Origin: a virus
Virus record (IMG/VR): IMGVR_UViG_3300037247_001236
Coordinates: 1 to 49,178 of that record
Length of the DNA stretch: 49,178 bases
Direction: 5' to 3' (one strand)
Both the position numbers and the translations under genes were made by a program. Below the pieces are notes generated by a model. That model worked only from the letters and a program-made list of their open reading frames with translations, ran no database searches and was not told where the DNA came from. Positions 17,862 to 25,350 of this stretch are shown here, piece after piece; the stretch's first letter is position 1; each line of letters opens with the position of its first letter.

Positions 17862-17963
17862 TTAGAAGAAGGCTACCCGGTTCAGAACATACACGCCCGC
17901 CGCCGCAACCAGAAATCCGATTCCTATCCCCACCCAGAGCATATTCGATTCAGCTTGAGTCAT
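17862..17963 (-). CDS. 33-residue single-pass membrane microprotein
   Basis: Encodes 33 residues with one clear hydrophobic segment (about residues 9-28, 'LWVGIGIGFLVAAAGVYVL'). Its ATG overlaps the stop of the upstream small gene by 14 bases. The SD site is weak (GTGGGC). Tight packing between two genes supports coding. A holin-like or other membrane role cannot be told from sequence. Confidence 0.5.
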   Translation of the reverse strand: MTQAESNMLWVGIGIGFLVAAAGVYVLNRVAFF

Positions 17964-18174
17964 GCCCACTGACAATTACCATCCCCCCAGGGGCTTCAGT
18001 GCTCAAATCATTCTGCAGGACAGGAACCACCAACCGACACCAGTAAGACCAACACCCCTCGCTCTCGTCCCAACTGGGCTCACGAAGCACCTCTAACCAT
18101 TCATAGCCGGTCCATTTATTGCCTCGACGGAATATATCGCCACGCTCGTAGCGCCTACCTCTATTCTGATTCAT
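17950..18174 (-). CDS. Small hypothetical protein
   Basis: 74 residues from the ATG at 18174, which overlaps the preceding stop as TGATG. It is rich in Trp, Arg and Glu and predicted to be a soluble beta-rich domain. The coupled start supports it as a real gene. No family recognised. Confidence 0.6.
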   Translation of the reverse strand: MNQNRGRRYERGDIFRRGNKWTGYEWLEVLREPSWDESEGCWSYWCRLVVPVLQNDLSTEAPGGMVIVSGHDSS

Positions 18175-18692
18175 CACTTCCCCGTTTCAAGATACATCGA
18201 CCAGCGAGCACGGGTGATTGCCTGCTCAGGTTTCGCGGCCTCAGACCTGAATGCGCGGAAAACGGCCCGAACGTGAATCTCAGCCACCCAATGGGCGGGC
18301 GCTTCGAGGTTCGGCGTAGCCCGGCGCACGAGCATGAAGTAGTGCTCTGGGGGCAAGGCATCGACCAACAGCCAGGCGTCGGCAAGCACGTTCTCGAAGT
18401 CGGGAGTGTCGTCGGGGTGTACGTCCTTTCCATCCGGGCGCCGTAGAACCTCGTAACACACCCCATCGGGTGGTATCCGCTTCCAGCCCAGCACTTTCTC
18501 GCACAGGAGGGCCGGGTCGATGTCAGTCTCGGGCTTATGGCAATGCTCCTCGATCGCTTCCTGTAAGATCGTGCATGCTTCTAACTGCTTCTGTTCCTCC
18601 GGCGTTCCAAACACCAACTCTCCGTACCGCTTCAACTCGTCCCACCAAGGGCCTCGCGGGTCCACGGCCTCGCTGTCGATCTGGCCAGACAT
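18174..18692 (-). CDS. Hypothetical protein
   Basis: 172 residues, with ATG preceded by GAGGAA. It is acidic in the N-terminal half with a helix-prone centre; no signal peptide, membrane segment or recognised motif is present. It is coupled to the downstream small gene. Function unknown. Confidence 0.65.
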   Translation of the reverse strand: MSGQIDSEAVDPRGPWWDELKRYGELVFGTPEEQKQLEACTILQEAIEEHCHKPETDIDPALLCEKVLGWKRIPPDGVCYEVLRRPDGKDVHPDDTPDFENVLADAWLLVDALPPEHYFMLVRRATPNLEAPAHWVAEIHVRAVFRAFRSEAAKPEQAITRARWSMYLETGK

Positions 18693-18707
18693 CAGAGGGT
18701 TCCTCTG

Positions 18708-18932
18708 TCAGGCGCCATAGTTCCGAATCCCGCGGCGCTTCTTCTTCCCGCCCCCCTCCGCAGGCAACTTCATCGCTACCTCTTTCTTCAACTGCGCCTT
18801 CTGCGCCTTGATCGCCTTCAGTGTTTGCTCGGTCTTCCGCTTCGCAAACGGCGTCTCCATGAACGCAGTCTTCACCGCCTGCTCGGCGTTGTATCGATCC
18901 TCGTCGTATTCGTGGGGGGTTGCTTTACCCAT
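18708..18932 (-). CDS. Small basic, helical protein
   Basis: 74 residues, with a good AGGA site 9 bases before ATG. It is Lys/Ala/Glu-rich, with a long helix (about 15-60) and a basic 'GGGKKKRRG' C terminus that could bind nucleic acid. It is the first gene downstream of the tandem structured elements at 18963-19213. Confidence 0.65.
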   Translation of the reverse strand: MGKATPHEYDEDRYNAEQAVKTAFMETPFAKRKTEQTLKAIKAQKAQLKKEVAMKLPAEGGGKKKRRGIRNYGA

Positions 18933-18962
18933 GTGGTTTTTCCTTTCTCAAGATCCAAAATA

Positions 18963-19072
18963 GGCGGCGAGCCGGGCCTGGTGGTCGGTGCGTTAAGCCC
19001 GGAGGAAGGAACTCCGACTCGCACCACCAGGCCGCGCCAATTATACGAGCCTTCGCCTGTCGGCCCGCCGCC
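18963..19072 (-). ncRNA. Branched RNA-like intergenic element B
   Basis: The outer arms (18963-18974 and 19061-19072) pair over 12 positions, with one G-U wobble only if read from the minus strand. Inside are an 11-bp stem (18975-18985 with 19023-19033) and a small CGGAG/CTCCG hairpin. It stands just before the start region of the 74-residue gene. It resembles the neighbouring element A and element D at 32236-32320 in build and in the arm motif GGCGG...CCGCC. Confidence 0.5.
19040..19045 (-). promoter_or_regulatory. Perfect -10 box (TATAAT) inside element B
   Basis: A TATAAT on the minus strand with no good -35 at 16-18 bases. If used, +1 falls at about 19033, exactly the first base of the 11-bp stem, so the transcript would begin with a stable hairpin. 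Confidence 0.4.
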
Positions 19073-19090
19073 GTTTTTCTCACTCAAAAT

Positions 19091-19213
19091 GTGCAGCGGG
19101 CCGGATTCCCCACCCGGCTCCCCTCGATACCTGCCCTCTCGTTGAACCGTCGTCACCTGACAAGGCAGACTACAACCCGGCGTGACTCGCACGCTGCCAC
19201 GCCGCCGCCGCAC
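19091..19213 (-). ncRNA. Branched RNA-like intergenic element A
   Basis: The outer arms (19091-19099 and 19205-19213) pair over 9 positions with a G-U only on the minus-strand RNA. Internal stems GGCGTG/CACGCC, CTGCC/GGCAG and GCCGG/CCGGC give a multi-branched fold. It begins eight bases after the stop of the upstream gene. The 5' motif TGCGGCGGCGGCGTGG recurs in element D at 32.3 kb. Confidence 0.5.
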
Positions 19214-19220
19214 GTCCTTT

Positions 19221-20081
19221 TCAACTCATGCCTGATGCCGCCGTGTGTGGCACACGCTCTCCAGTCGGCTTCCCGTTGCGAATCACATACTTGCCGCCCT
19301 GAGCGGGATACGTCCCGACCGGCGCCCTCGTCGGGTCATGGCCTGTGCCGCCCACGCCGCTCTCATCCCCCACCTGTGGGGCCATCCGAGCATACCCGTT
19401 CTCAAACGCCTCCCCCGGGCTGAACGACTCGTAGGCGTTCTCGTGCAAAACCCAGTACCCGCCGGCCTTGGGCTGATGCTTCGCCATCCAGGCAGCGGAC
19501 ATCATCCGCGGCACATGCCCAGGCTCGCAGAATTGCAACTGGCCTCGGGTGCCCTTGTACCCTTGGTCGGCGTTGTCCACCCACACGTCCTTGATCTTCA
19601 ACGCCCACACCCGCTTGTGACACTCGTACCGAGGTAACATCTTCTCGGGGCCATGACGGCCTTTGGCCTCGCCCACAGATCGCGCCTCGGCTGGCTCCCC
19701 CCTGCCCTTGCCGTCCGCATCCTCCTTCACCGGCGCCTCTTCGGCTTTCCCCGGCATAGGACCCTTCCTCAGTGGCGTCGAATCCAAGTCCACATGGGCA
19801 GCCGCCTGGAATTGCTCCGCAGCCGACTCAGTTGCACTGACCTCGTTTTCTGGCATCGCTCGTTCTCCTGGAATTCGTGTGCCTATCGGTTCTAAAGGAT
19901 ACCGGCCCTCCAGCAGTACCCGAGCTCGTGTGATAGAACACATCGCCTCGGGAATCTCGGGGCACGGGTCACGTCTGGCCATAATCAGCAACGTGTCGCT
20001 GGCGATCTTGAGGCAGCACAGCACGCAGTCGGCAACAACTTCGACGAGGAGCGCCTCGGCCTGTCTCTTGTCCATCCGCAT
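19221..20081 (-). CDS. Conserved phage protein, possible two start sites
   Basis: 286 residues from the ATG at 20081, which sits just after the upstream stop. A second ATG at 19856 has a much better SD site (AGGAGA) and would give a 211-residue form. The N-terminal 75 residues have a helical, Cys/Leu-rich make-up that looks coding. The middle is acidic and disordered. The C-terminal part holds 'YECHKRVWALKI' and 'GGYWVLHENAYESFSP', a segment common in uncharacterised phage proteins. Function unknown; both forms may be made. Confidence 0.7.
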   Translation of the reverse strand: MRMDKRQAEALLVEVVADCVLCCLKIASDTLLIMARRDPCPEIPEAMCSITRARVLLEGRYPLEPIGTRIPGERAMPENEVSATESAAEQFQAAAHVDLDSTPLRKGPMPGKAEEAPVKEDADGKGRGEPAEARSVGEAKGRHGPEKMLPRYECHKRVWALKIKDVWVDNADQGYKGTRGQLQFCEPGHVPRMMSAAWMAKHQPKAGGYWVLHENAYESFSPGEAFENGYARMAPQVGDESGVGGTGHDPTRAPVGTYPAQGGKYVIRNGKPTGERVPHTAASGMS

Positions 20082-20083
20082 GC

Positions 20084-20323
20084 TTACAAATCCGCCGGGT
20101 CCACAGTGGTCGCAGTGCCCTCAGCGTTCGTCAAAACCCTGTGACCTACGACTGACGCTAAACCGACGCACAAAAGGTAATTGCCCGCCTGCCAGTAGAA
20201 AACGTCGTAGCCTTCCTTTGAGTTGTCTTGTGGCGGCCGAACGCCGGAAATGATGAGAGAGTCGAATCGCCCCTCCAACTCAGTGACCAACTCCTCGATC
20301 GTGGCGGTGGATAACTCGTCCAT
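20084..20323 (-). CDS. Small hypothetical protein
   Basis: 79 residues starting at the ATG at 20323, overlapping the methyltransferase tail region as TGAGATG; an upstream start four codons earlier is possible. An acidic N-terminal helix is followed by a beta-prone part containing 'WQAGNYLLCVG'. Likely co-translated with the methyltransferase. Function unknown. Confidence 0.6.
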   Translation of the reverse strand: MDELSTATIEELVTELEGRFDSLIISGVRPPQDNSKEGYDVFYWQAGNYLLCVGLASVVGHRVLTNAEGTATTVDPADL

Positions 20324-20324
20324 C

Positions 20325-21341
20325 TCATCCCTCAAGCGCTAGTACGGCCTGCCCCAGCCGTTTGGCCGCCATCGCGCAGTAGTCGGTGTTCAGTTCAATG
20401 TTGATAGAGCCGTGCCCCAAACGCTGGGCAACTACGGCCACAGTGCCGGCCCCGGAGAAAGGGTCCATCACCACACCCCCCTCGGGGCACCCGGCCAGGA
20501 TGCAGGGCTCCACGAGCTTCTCGGGAAACGTAGCGAAGTGGGCCCCCTTGTAGCACTGGGTAGGGATGGTCCACACGTCGCGACGGTTGCGAGTTTCCCG
20601 AATGGCCCGGAAAGCCTCCTTACCAGGTAGGACGTTCTTCCCCCCGAAGGATCCCCGGGGCTTGTCCTCTCGGGAGCCGGGCTTCTTCATGGAGCGGCGT
20701 TTCTGGTTGTATTGGGTGTTCGGCCCCTGGCCCATTCGTGGCCGCTCTGCATTCGATTCGCCGCAAGGTTCTGATATGGCCGCGGCGTCGTAGTGGTAGC
20801 GGGCTGACTTGGTAAGCAGAAACAGGTGCTCGTGGGCCTTGGTGGGTCGATCTGTAACCGACTCCGGCATGGGGTTCGGCTTGGCCCAGATGATGTCCGA
20901 GCGCAAGTACCACCCATCGGCCTGGAGAGCAAGGGCCACCCGCCAGGGGATGCCGATGAGGTCCTTCGGCTTGAGGCCAGATACGTTAGCTCCTGATCGG
21001 TTCTGATACTTTCCTTGCTCCGGCCTCCACTGTTTCTTACCCCCAGGATGACCACCGTCCCGACCAGCATTGTAGCAGTCGCCGAGGTTTAGCCACAGCG
21101 TCCCGTCCTCCCGCAACACCCGCCGCACAGCCCGGAAAACCTCCACCATGTTTGACACGTACTCGTCAGGAGTCGACTCAAGACCAAGCTGGCCACCAAC
21201 CCCGTAGTCCCGCAAACCCCAATACGGTGGACTCGTCACCATGCAATGCACCGACCCCGCCTCCAGCGCCGGCAATACCTCCCGGCAGTCGCCGCGATAG
21301 ATCGTGATGCCGCTGTGTTGGTAATATGGAACCGTCATCAT
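20325..21341 (-). CDS. DNA methyltransferase (beta class, N4-cytosine or N6-adenine)
   Basis: 338 residues from the ATG at 21341 (a second ATG follows at 21338); the frame is open to 21512 but the upstream part lacks family features. The catalytic motif IV 'TSPPY' is near residues 36-40 and the AdoMet-binding motif I 'DPFSGAGT' near 293-300. That order (IV before I) is beta class. SPPY favours N4-cytosine methylation; the variable middle region would set the target. No restriction enzyme gene is nearby, so it is probably an orphan methylase guarding against host restriction. It is likely driven by the promoter at 21347-21375. Confidence 0.9.
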   Translation of the reverse strand: MMTVPYYQHSGITIYRGDCREVLPALEAGSVHCMVTSPPYWGLRDYGVGGQLGLESTPDEYVSNMVEVFRAVRRVLREDGTLWLNLGDCYNAGRDGGHPGGKKQWRPEQGKYQNRSGANVSGLKPKDLIGIPWRVALALQADGWYLRSDIIWAKPNPMPESVTDRPTKAHEHLFLLTKSARYHYDAAAISEPCGESNAERPRMGQGPNTQYNQKRRSMKKPGSREDKPRGSFGGKNVLPGKEAFRAIRETRNRRDVWTIPTQCYKGAHFATFPEKLVEPCILAGCPEGGVVMDPFSGAGTVAVVAQRLGHGSINIELNTDYCAMAAKRLGQAVLALEG

Positions 21342-21346
21342 TCCTA

Positions 21347-21375
21347 ACGGTACACCAAAAGAGGACCCGAGGCAA
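21347..21375 (-). promoter_or_regulatory. GGTG-TAC family promoter before the methyltransferase
   Basis: TTGCCT (21375-21370), a 17-base spacer ending TTGGTG, then TACCGT (21352-21347). The predicted +1 (about 21340) coincides with the ATG pair at 21341/21338, so the mRNA would be nearly leaderless. Confidence 0.5.
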
Positions 21376-21451
21376 GAAGCGAATGGAAATATTTCTTGGG
21401 GATTTCCGCGGGGGGACTCCGGAATATGGGGCCCCAAATGAGACTCTCTGG

Positions 21452-21730
21452 TCACCTTCCCGCCTTGATATCTGCAGCCACGGCGACGTGAGTATAATGC
21501 TTGCCGCCGCAACAGCAGTCTCGTGCTCGCCCAGTTGGGCTGCGATGCCGCGAGCCATCTTCGGGCATGTAGTATGTCCAGCCCGGCCTCATCGTAATAC
21601 CACGCCTATCGTTGCGCTTTCGCATCTGCCGCATGACGTTCTTGTGCGAACGCCACAGGGCCGCCGGCCCAACGAGCATGTCGTAGGCCACCAGTGCCAT
21701 CATGCTGAAGAAAATCAACGTTGCTGCCAT
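21452..21730 (-). CDS. Small membrane protein with Cys/His tail
   Basis: 92 residues, with a GAGGTGAG SD-like site before ATG. An N-terminal membrane segment (about residues 3-27) is followed by a basic stretch and a Cys-rich 'DCCCGGKHYTH'. The topology suggests an inner-membrane anchor with a small cytoplasmic, possibly metal-binding, domain. No family recognised. Confidence 0.6.
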   Translation of the reverse strand: MAATLIFFSMMALVAYDMLVGPAALWRSHKNVMRQMRKRNDRRGITMRPGWTYYMPEDGSRHRSPTGRARDCCCGGKHYTHVAVAADIKAGR

Positions 21731-21853
21731 CGCTCACCTCATACCAGCCCATCACCAGGGGAAGAAGAGGAAAGGACGGGGGGGCCCCAGGAGAACACCT
21801 ATACACTGACGCCCCCGACCGCTCCACGGGGTCAACCTCCTTTTCTGGCCGTC

Positions 21854-22195
21854 CTACGTGAGATAGCGCGCGGACACGAGGCGCCGAGCGCGGCCGATGG
21901 CGTCGATGGCCTCGCTGATTTCGCCCGAGGCTTCGAGGGTGGCCAGGGTATGGGCCGACTGGTTGGCGAGGGCAAGGGCGTCGAAGGTAGCGTTTGCGAG
22001 GTCTGTAGCGGGCGTAGGGGGTGGGGGTGCTGGGGCTGAGGCTTCGGCCGGCCGTGTGGTCTTCGCCTCATCCGGTGTCGGCGGGGCTGGTGGTGCTGCC
22101 GGTGGCTGGCCGTTTGGCGTGGGCGAGGCCGGCGGGTTGGGACCGGTTGTTTGGAGTCTGTCGGCTTTGCGTTGTTGGCTGTTTCTGCTCATCAT
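21854..22195 (-). CDS. Pro/Ala-rich small protein
   Basis: 113 residues, with AAAGGA before ATG. Residues about 20-65 are a Pro/Ala-rich linker, followed by an Ala-rich helical domain ending 'GRARRLVSARYLT'. Its first 128 bases overlap the upstream 206-residue gene in another frame, so one of the two may be shorter than drawn. The good SD site supports this one. Function unknown. Confidence 0.6.
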   Translation of the reverse strand: MMSRNSQQRKADRLQTTGPNPPASPTPNGQPPAAPPAPPTPDEAKTTRPAEASAPAPPPPTPATDLANATFDALALANQSAHTLATLEASGEISEAIDAIGRARRLVSARYLT

Positions 22196-22688
22196 TCAAT
22201 CCTTTCTGCTTGCGTAGCTGCTGGACAATTGGAACGGTCGCCTTCGTCAACTCGACCACCCGAGCGGAGCGGGCGCCGCCCTCGCGTACCGCGATAGCGG
22301 TCTCCGCGATCAGCACTTCGATATCTGCACAGGGTAGCCCGATCTCATAGCGGTGGACAGTGTCCGCAATCCCGACGTCCAGTTCACGCAACAATGCCGC
22401 GGTCTCGTCGGGAATCCCGTCGTATCGGTGATCGACCGCGGCGCCCGGCTTGCTGGTGGGGTCGTCCCCATACTCGCGGGCAAGGTCGATCAGCTTTGAC
22501 GTAGCGGAGTAGTTACCCTTCTTCGATTGCTTGACCAGATCGACCCAGGTGCCCGCCAGGCCGCGAGCCTTCAAGCCCTCCGGACAGGGTACATCCTCTG
22601 GTTTCTCAGGCCTGACCGGGTTCTTGCGGCCAACCGTGAGGCGATGACCAGGGAGGAGCTTTCCTGTCTTTGGGTCTTTGTCGGGCAT
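22068..22688 (-). CDS. Hypothetical protein, possible small-terminase/DUF5681-like
   Basis: 206 residues. The N terminus 'DKDPKTGKLLPGHRLTVGRK' and the following helical part ('GNYSATSKLIDLAREYG') recall the 'GnpGNkn..' starts of DUF5681 and some small terminase subunits; the likeness is weak. The C-terminal 50 residues are Gln/Pro/Thr-rich and disordered and overlap the next gene. No SD site is visible; the ATG lies in a possible stem (see the 22686-22812 entry). It could be the missing small terminase. Confidence 0.6.
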   Translation of the reverse strand: MPDKDPKTGKLLPGHRLTVGRKNPVRPEKPEDVPCPEGLKARGLAGTWVDLVKQSKKGNYSATSKLIDLAREYGDDPTSKPGAAVDHRYDGIPDETAALLRELDVGIADTVHRYEIGLPCADIEVLIAETAIAVREGGARSARVVELTKATVPIVQQLRKQKGLNDEQKQPTTQSRQTPNNRSQPAGLAHAKRPATGSTTSPADTG

Positions 22689-22812
22689 TGCGTATCGACT
22701 TATGTGCCGTGGGGGGCTCTAAACCACCATTCTGGGCCCGTCCATGGGTTCTAATCCAACACCCATTCCAGAGCCAATCAAACGAGGGCGATTCTAACCG
22801 TCGGGGAATGCC
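22686..22812 (-). promoter_or_regulatory. Structured leader candidate that pairs the start codon
   Basis: On the minus strand, GGCATT (22812-22807) can pair with AATGCC, which includes the ATG of the 206-residue gene. Inside, GGCTCT/AGAGCC and ATGGGT/ACCCAT are perfect 6-bp stems. The stretch 22689-22867 holds no convincing gene. A leader that hides its start codon is possible, but the promoter candidate at 22791-22818 would begin transcripts inside it. Confidence 0.35.
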
Positions 22813-22818
22813 TGGCAA
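22791..22818 (-). promoter_or_regulatory. Sigma70-like promoter candidate
   Basis: TTGCCA (22818-22813), a 16-base spacer, TAGAAT (22796-22791) on the minus strand. It would drive the 206- and 113-residue genes and perhaps further downstream. Confidence 0.4.
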
Positions 22819-22867
22819 GTCGAGGTCTACAACGCGTGAGGGGGTGATGATCAGGACGGGGAGGCTG

Positions 22868-23257
22868 CTACTCCACCCACCCGATGCCGTGGCAATAACG
22901 GCACTTGCCGGCTACGGGATCGACGCCGAAGCCGAGGCAGGGCTTGCACTCGTGGGCCAGGACTGGGGTATTGCCGCAGTCAACGTACTGGGCGGGCTTC
23001 TGCCAGAGCACGTTGAGGAGGTGGCCAGGCAGAATCGCGGCGTTACAGCACTGGCAAACCGCATGACTGGTGGATACTACGAAGTGGTCATAGGACATCA
23101 GCTTTCTACGTGGTTTTGTGGAGAGCACTTCCGGAATCTCCCGAATACCATCCGCCCGAGGGTGCGCTCGGAATGGGGATTTGTCAAGGGGTCCGCAGGC
23201 GGCTGCTTTTGGTGATATCTCAGGATTCTGGAGAGTAGCAGGTTCATTTGCCTTCAT
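22868..23257 (-). CDS. Zinc-ribbon protein
   Basis: 129 residues from the ATG at 23257 (a TTG three codons upstream is possible). A Pro-rich disordered N-terminal half is followed by 'CQCC', 'HECKPC' and 'CRYCHG' in the last 60 residues. This is a four-plus cysteine array like a DnaJ-type or rubredoxin-like zinc knuckle. An internal ATG ('MSYDHF') could give a shorter zinc domain alone. Likely a small nucleic-acid or protein-binding factor. Confidence 0.55.
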   Translation of the reverse strand: MKANEPATLQNPEISPKAAACGPLDKSPFRAHPRADGIREIPEVLSTKPRRKLMSYDHFVVSTSHAVCQCCNAAILPGHLLNVLWQKPAQYVDCGNTPVLAHECKPCLGFGVDPVAGKCRYCHGIGWVE

Positions 23258-23266
23258 TCCTTCCAA

Positions 23267-23593
23267 GGCGCGTACCGCCGCTTTCCTGGCATCCTAGGAT
23301 TTCTCCCAGGAGTTCAGGTCAGCGACAGCACAACTGTCCACCCGACTAGGGCAATAGGGAACGGCTTGAATCGGTGATGATGCCAGGGCAGGTTGACCAA
23401 GGCGGTAGCGTCAGGGCCTGCATTTTCGCCGGTGCGCCTTGCCTGAGGGGGCTAGCCTCGACGCACTTTGTGGGTATCCCGTACCACCATGATTTTTGAG
23501 GCTTGAGCATCTCCAGCGGCCTAGGTTGAAACATGGTCCGAAAACCCTCAGTTGGACAGTCGCCGGGGAGGCTACGGCGTCCGAGAATGTGTG
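23267..23593. other. 327-base stretch without a confident gene
   Basis: A minus-strand frame (23346-23597, 83 codons) exists, but it needs a TTG start, has no SD site and its product shows no recognisable pattern. The stretch lies between the zinc-ribbon gene and the 98-residue conserved gene. I see no tRNA, promoter or strong repeat; a short imperfect dyad is present around 23286-23311. Confidence 0.4.
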
Positions 23594-23890
23594 TCAAGAG
23601 GCTTTTCTGACCCGTGCAACCATGTCCTCATGCCCTTTACGGGCATCGGCAAGGCTGGTGTAGCGATCCTGGTCCTGGTCCAACGGCCCGCCGAAGACCA
23701 TCGTTTCCCACAGAATCGGTGGACCGACTCCAAAGCTATGATCCACGCCCAGAAACACAGTCGAGACCTCGGCATCTTTCGTCTTGGTCTTGGCTACGAC
23801 TCTGTTGGCTGTTTCAAACCAAGTGCCCCACTTCATGGTGTCCGGCTCGGGCACTGGCTGCCCCTCAGCATCAGTTCTGTAGAGCATCAT
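23594..23890 (-). CDS. Conserved small phage protein ('ETMVFGGP' type)
   Basis: 98 residues, with the start overlapping the next gene's stop as ATGATG. It carries 'STVFLGVDHSFG', 'ETMVFGGPLD' and 'DARKGHEDMVARV', a module seen in many uncharacterised phage and prophage proteins. It is soluble and mixed alpha/beta. Function unknown, but its conservation makes it a secure gene. Confidence 0.8.
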   Translation of the reverse strand: MMLYRTDAEGQPVPEPDTMKWGTWFETANRVVAKTKTKDAEVSTVFLGVDHSFGVGPPILWETMVFGGPLDQDQDRYTSLADARKGHEDMVARVRKAS

Positions 23891-24759
23891 CGTTCCAACT
23901 TTTGGGGCAGGCCGTTCCGGGCGTCGAACTCTCGATTGTGGGCGTTGGCTTCGCGGTAAGTGCGGATCAGGATGTCCAGGTGGCCGGCGAGGTGTCCGCG
24001 GTGGATCTTGCCGTAGGCCTTGATGCCGTAGACCAGGCCGGTCGATTTCTCCAGCAGGAAACAGCCGCTCATTCCATTGTCGAGGGCGATGTAGAGGTTT
24101 CGGTCCCTAGCCGTCTTGCAGTAGGACTCCGCGTCGTAGTCGAGATTCGAGTAGTCACGCTCGAAGCGTGAGCGGCCATTCTCATGCCAGAGGGTGAGAA
24201 ACTCGGCGATCCTGGGATCATCAGGGGCAATGGAGCCAGTCCCGCCTGTGCGGGGCTCCTGGGGGACGTGAGGGGCCGGCGTTGGCGTTTCCTGGCGTGG
24301 GTCGGCCTCGGGGGGCTGCACATCGGACAGGGGGCAAGCCTGGGCATGATCGCAGGCATCGCAGGGATAGGCCGCACAGTCTGAGGCCGTCGCCGGGCTA
24401 TCCAGATCATCATACGCCAGGGCGGCCATGTCCGGGGCGTCGTGGCCTTCGGCGTCGGCGTGCTCGGTGGCCAGGCGGACAACCTCCAGGCAGGTGTCCG
24501 AGGCTTTGCAGATGTCGCCGAGCTTCGGGCGTCCCATCATGTCGGCCAGCTTGTCGAGGAAGAGGACAGACGCGGGGTGCTCGCGGACAAACTGGTTTCC
24601 GCCGAGGCCGGCCCGATAGAGGTCATCCATAGTTCGGGCCCAGGCCAGGAGCACGCCGAGGGGGTTGGAGGCGTCCTGCACTTCGAGGGCCAGGCGGCAG
24701 GCCATAGCGTAGTGGTCTCGATAGCAGGTGGTGTCGGTTGTTGTGGCTGGTTTGGTCAT
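23887..24759 (-). CDS. Conserved phage protein, two-domain
   Basis: 290 residues from the ATG at 24759 with GGAGG before it (the frame opens at 24813). The N-terminal about 60 residues ('YRDHYAMACRLALEVQDA') form a helical domain found in other phage proteins. The middle is acidic and Cys-containing, with a 'CDACDHAQAC' cluster, then Pro-rich. The C-terminal domain ends 'YGKIHRGHLAGHLD' and resembles conserved segments of other phage hypotheticals. Function unknown. Confidence 0.75.
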   Translation of the reverse strand: MTKPATTTDTTCYRDHYAMACRLALEVQDASNPLGVLLAWARTMDDLYRAGLGGNQFVREHPASVLFLDKLADMMGRPKLGDICKASDTCLEVVRLATEHADAEGHDAPDMAALAYDDLDSPATASDCAAYPCDACDHAQACPLSDVQPPEADPRQETPTPAPHVPQEPRTGGTGSIAPDDPRIAEFLTLWHENGRSRFERDYSNLDYDAESYCKTARDRNLYIALDNGMSGCFLLEKSTGLVYGIKAYGKIHRGHLAGHLDILIRTYREANAHNREFDARNGLPQKLER

Positions 24760-24796
24760 TGTCAATCCTCCGGGGGTTGCGGCCGGCGGGCCCGGC

Positions 24797-25309
24797 CTAG
24801 TCCATGGAGCCAATCTGCCAATCGCTGCCGATCTCGTCGAGCATGAGGGACCGGGCGGCGTCCCTGGTATGCCCGCGGGCCTGACGGGGGCCCGTGTAGG
24901 CTGCTGGGGCGGAGACGACCGAGGCGACCCAGGCGGCCGGAATCTGAAAGGCGGCGGCCTTGTTCCAGTGAGCGTTGATGTGGACGGTGATAATCATCAG
25001 GAGCCCGCGGGACTTCCGGGCGGTCTCGAAGCAGCGGCCACAGTACGAGGCTCCCTCGAAGCGGTGGCCGTCTTCGCGTCCTCCAAGCCACAGCCCACAG
25101 GATGAGCACTCGTCGAGGGCGGCGGCTGGCTCGTCTTCCTTGGCTAGTTCCGTCTCCGCCTGGGTGACAGCTAGGCAGACATCGATCCTGGCGTCGGCGA
25201 GGCAAACGCGGGTGCGGTCACCTTTATCCGGCGGGCGATCCCATTCTCTCAGCAGGGCCCGGGCGGCGCCCAACAAAGCCCGGGCGGTGGGTTGTGTGAT
25301 CTCTGACAT
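24797..25309 (-). CDS. Zinc-ribbon protein of the endolysin operon
   Basis: 170 residues from the ATG at 25309 with GGAGG upstream. An Ala-rich helical N-terminal part is followed by 'CSSCGLWLG' and 'YCGRC' (about residues 70-95), one zinc ribbon. A beta-prone C-terminal part follows. The promoter at 25351-25379 lies directly upstream. Function unknown. Confidence 0.7.
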   Translation of the reverse strand: MSEITQPTARALLGAARALLREWDRPPDKGDRTRVCLADARIDVCLAVTQAETELAKEDEPAAALDECSSCGLWLGGREDGHRFEGASYCGRCFETARKSRGLLMIITVHINAHWNKAAAFQIPAAWVASVVSAPAAYTGPRQARGHTRDAARSLMLDEIGSDWQIGSMD

Positions 25310-25350
25310 GATTCGTACCTCCGCGCTTGAGTCTGCCCCCAGTACGGTAT

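Noticed and set aside
19061-19078. Rho-independent terminator on the plus strand (GC arm followed by TTTTT)
   Set aside because: The partner arm is about 90 bases away and no plus-strand gene reads into it.
22700-22812. Possible tRNA genes: three tRNA-like T-arm motifs (TTCTAANC) and a minus-strand frame reading like antisense tRNA
   Set aside because: No acceptor stem, D-arm or consistent 70-90 base cloverleaf could be built on either strand; the motifs are kept only as part of a structured leader.
23346-23597. 83-codon minus-strand gene
   Set aside because: TTG start, no ribosome site, no recognisable pattern; kept as a non-coding stretch.
24760-24813. Upstream extension of the 290-residue protein
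   Set aside because: The ATG at 24759 has GGAGG directly before it and the extension is Pro/Gly-rich and lies over that ribosome site.
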